Source: an uncultured Acidimicrobiales bacterium (GTDB lineage Bacteria > Actinomycetota > Acidimicrobiia > Acidimicrobiales > SZUA-35). From it: a DNA stretch of 64,000 nt. How positions within the stretch are numbered: position 1 is the first letter of the stretch; each line of letters starts with the position of its first letter. Under the pieces are notes generated by a model. That model was not told where the DNA came from. It was given only the letters and a program-made list of their open reading frames with translations, and searched no databases. The stretch lies in assembly GCA_937976305.1 (NCBI GenBank), contig CALJSB010000018.1, positions 52,515-116,514 on the forward strand, given 5' to 3'. A program made the translations under genes and the position numbers. Of the stretch, positions 62,986-64,000 are shown piece after piece.

Positions 62986-63834
62986 TCAGTCGGGTCGAAC
63001 CGTGGCCCAACCCCGGTGAAACTCTCGCTCGGGGTGGACAGCCGACAGAGGATCCTCGCTGTCACCCCAGTAGCCGAGGCCGTTCCCAGCCTTGGCGTAC
63101 CCCACGAAACGGGCGAGTTCGTCGGGCCATTCGCGCACCATGCCGGGTGGGCATTCGAGGAACTGGTTCGTTGATTGGGTCAGCCAGGCCACGGCGTGTT
63201 GCAGCGACAGCCCGCTTCGCCACTCGTTGGTGTGGTTCGGCCCACCGCCGTGGTACGTCGAGCCGGAGTAGAGCAGCAGCGAGCCACACGCCATCTCGGC
63301 GGGGACGGCGTCATCAATCGCGAACTTCTCGCGGTTGCCAGCTGCTCGAGCGCCACCGAGATTGCTTCCCGGGACGACTCGGGTGGCTCCGTTGGCTTCG
63401 GTGAAGTCGGTAATGGCCCACATGCCGTTGAGTTCGATCTCGAACGGGAAGTCGACCATGTCGTACTTCCACTGATCGCGGTGGATGCGCTGCGGTGTCT
63501 CGTCAGGCCCGATCTCGATGAACTCGGCGGCGGAGTAACGCCAGCTCGTGGCGTGACCGAGCACGTGCTCGCCAGCGGCCATGACCACTGGGTGCATGGC
63601 GATCGACCGAAACGTTGCGGACCGGGGCAGTGGTGATCCGATTCGTCGAGTGTGATGACCTTCGAACGAACTGGCCCCGATCGACGCGGTCGGCCGATGC
63701 GGGTCGAGTTCGTCGGAGATGGCGTGCATCACCGCTGGGCTCACGAGCTCGTCGATGACGCAACAACCGGCGTTGTCGAGCGCATCACCCAGCGCTGCGC
63801 TCGTGACGTCGGGGCCGAACCGTGGAATCTCCAT
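62986..63834 (-). CDS. Phytanoyl-CoA dioxygenase (PhyH) family protein
   Basis: These iron(II)/2-oxoglutarate oxygenases hydroxylate small molecules. The protein has 282 residues from ATG 63834, beginning MEIPRFGPDVTSAALGDALD. The HxD iron motif is in IHRDQWKYD, the distal His in YHGGGPNHT, and the 2-oxoglutarate Arg in RSGLSLQHAV. The frame extends to 63954, but that head would overlap the divergent GFA gene, and CAAACT lies 7 bases before 63834. The substrate is unknown. Confidence 0.88.
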   Translation of the reverse strand: MEIPRFGPDVTSAALGDALDNAGCCVIDELVSPAVMHAISDELDPHRPTASIGASSFEGHHTRRIGSPLPRSATFRSIAMHPVVMAAGEHVLGHATSWRYSAAEFIEIGPDETPQRIHRDQWKYDMVDFPFEIELNGMWAITDFTEANGATRVVPGSNLGGARAAGNREKFAIDDAVPAEMACGSLLLYSGSTYHGGGPNHTNEWRSGLSLQHAVAWLTQSTNQFLECPPGMVREWPDELARFVGYAKAGNGLGYWGDSEDPLSAVHPEREFHRGWATVRPD

Positions 63835-63915
63835 CGGCTGCAGTTTGGCCGCGATTCCCATTTCTGCACAGCGGGCAACTCGGTGTGGCGTGGTGTTCGG
63901 CCGAAGCCGGGTCAC

Positions 63916-63921
63916 TACGTT
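63916..63921 (+). promoter_or_regulatory. -10 box of a leaderless promoter (GFA gene)
   Basis: TACGTT, exactly 6 bases before the ATG at 63928. Confidence 0.62.
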
Positions 63922-63927
63922 TTCGAC

Positions 63928-64000
63928 ATGAGTGAGCATCAGCGAATCGTTCATGGCGGCTGCCTGTGTGGTGAGGTTCGCTACGTCGTTGATGCTGAGC
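63928..64000 (+). CDS. GFA-family (CENP-V/glutathione-dependent formaldehyde-activating) protein, N-terminal part
   Basis: The first 24 residues are visible before the window ends. They contain HGGCLCGEVRYVV, the zinc-binding start of GFA-family proteins (GxCxCGxVRY). The rest is outside the window. The start is leaderless and divergent from the PhyH gene. Family members bind zinc and some act on glutathione adducts, though most have no proven function. Confidence 0.8.
   Translation, partial: MSEHQRIVHGGCLCGEVRYVVDAE

Overview
The window is high-GC DNA that reads as part of the chromosome of an actinobacterium, most likely a marine or soil Acidimicrobiia (Ilumatobacter-like) species. This placement rests on gene content and promoter style, not on a search. 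The supporting features are F420-type luciferase-like oxidoreductases, a mycofactocin maturation enzyme, a CYP153 P450, full-length Lhr helicase, HelD, a PAC2 protein, a coproporphyrin-type heme pathway, CIRCE control of groEL, and many leaderless promoters. No phage, insertion sequence, integrase or CRISPR array was seen.

Layout. 1-5.3 kb: the tail of a SpoU/TrmH RNA methyltransferase, a Thr/Pro-rich membrane protein, tRNA-Thr(UGU), a LytR_C protein, glycerate kinase and an M3 peptidase. 5.3-9.7 kb: a TetR regulator with a candidate operator, followed by a MacB-type exporter operon (lipoprotein adaptor with an EF-hand, ATPase, permease). 9.7-12.9 kb: CIRCE-controlled groEL and fdhD. 13-19.2 kb: coproheme decarboxylase, an S1-repeat protein, and an operon of a receiver-like protein, glnD and a NUDIX hydrolase. 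19.2-26.2 kb: PAC2, a GNAT enzyme, a 48-residue ORF behind a LexA box, a sugar dehydrogenase lipoprotein, GtrA, a methyltransferase, a hydrolase, an F420 oxidoreductase and a YczE-like membrane protein. 26.2-34.2 kb: a large CotH/LTD/DUF4214 secreted protein, a glycosyltransferase-methyltransferase-toroid operon, an oxidoreductase and dtd. 34.2-40.7 kb: a Tat-exported protein interrupted by an in-frame TGA, a thiolase-like/DUF35 pair, an HxlR regulator with twin operators, an AhpD-like protein, CYP153 and MftD. 40.9-51.4 kb: hemE-cgoX-lnt, HelD, a PGPGW protein, an F420 oxidoreductase and a membrane-anchored Hsp70 ATPase. 51.5-64 kb: lhr, then on the minus strand an ECF sigma factor, an RTX-bearing membrane protein, ugd, galE and a family 2 glycosyltransferase, followed by a mutarotase, a PhyH dioxygenase and the start of a GFA-family gene.

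How the genes fit together. hemE, cgoX and chdC all belong to the coproporphyrin-dependent heme route. The sigma/RTX/ugd/galE/GT2 block looks like a self-contained, envelope-sensing exopolysaccharide module. CYP153, MftD, the thiolase/DUF35 pair and two F420-type enzymes point to oxidation of aliphatic or sterol-like carbon.

The most interesting signals are: (1) five copies of an intergenic palindrome, each exactly 48 bp; (2) a perfect actinobacterial LexA box over the promoter of a 48-codon leaderless ORF; (3) an in-frame TGA followed at once by a strong hairpin in a Tat-exported protein; (4) an ECF sigma factor paired with a membrane protein carrying extracytoplasmic calcium-type repeats; (5) twin GTTTCG-N5-CGAAAC operators spaced 32 bp apart; (6) twelve promoters with a TANNNT box exactly 6 nt before the start codon.
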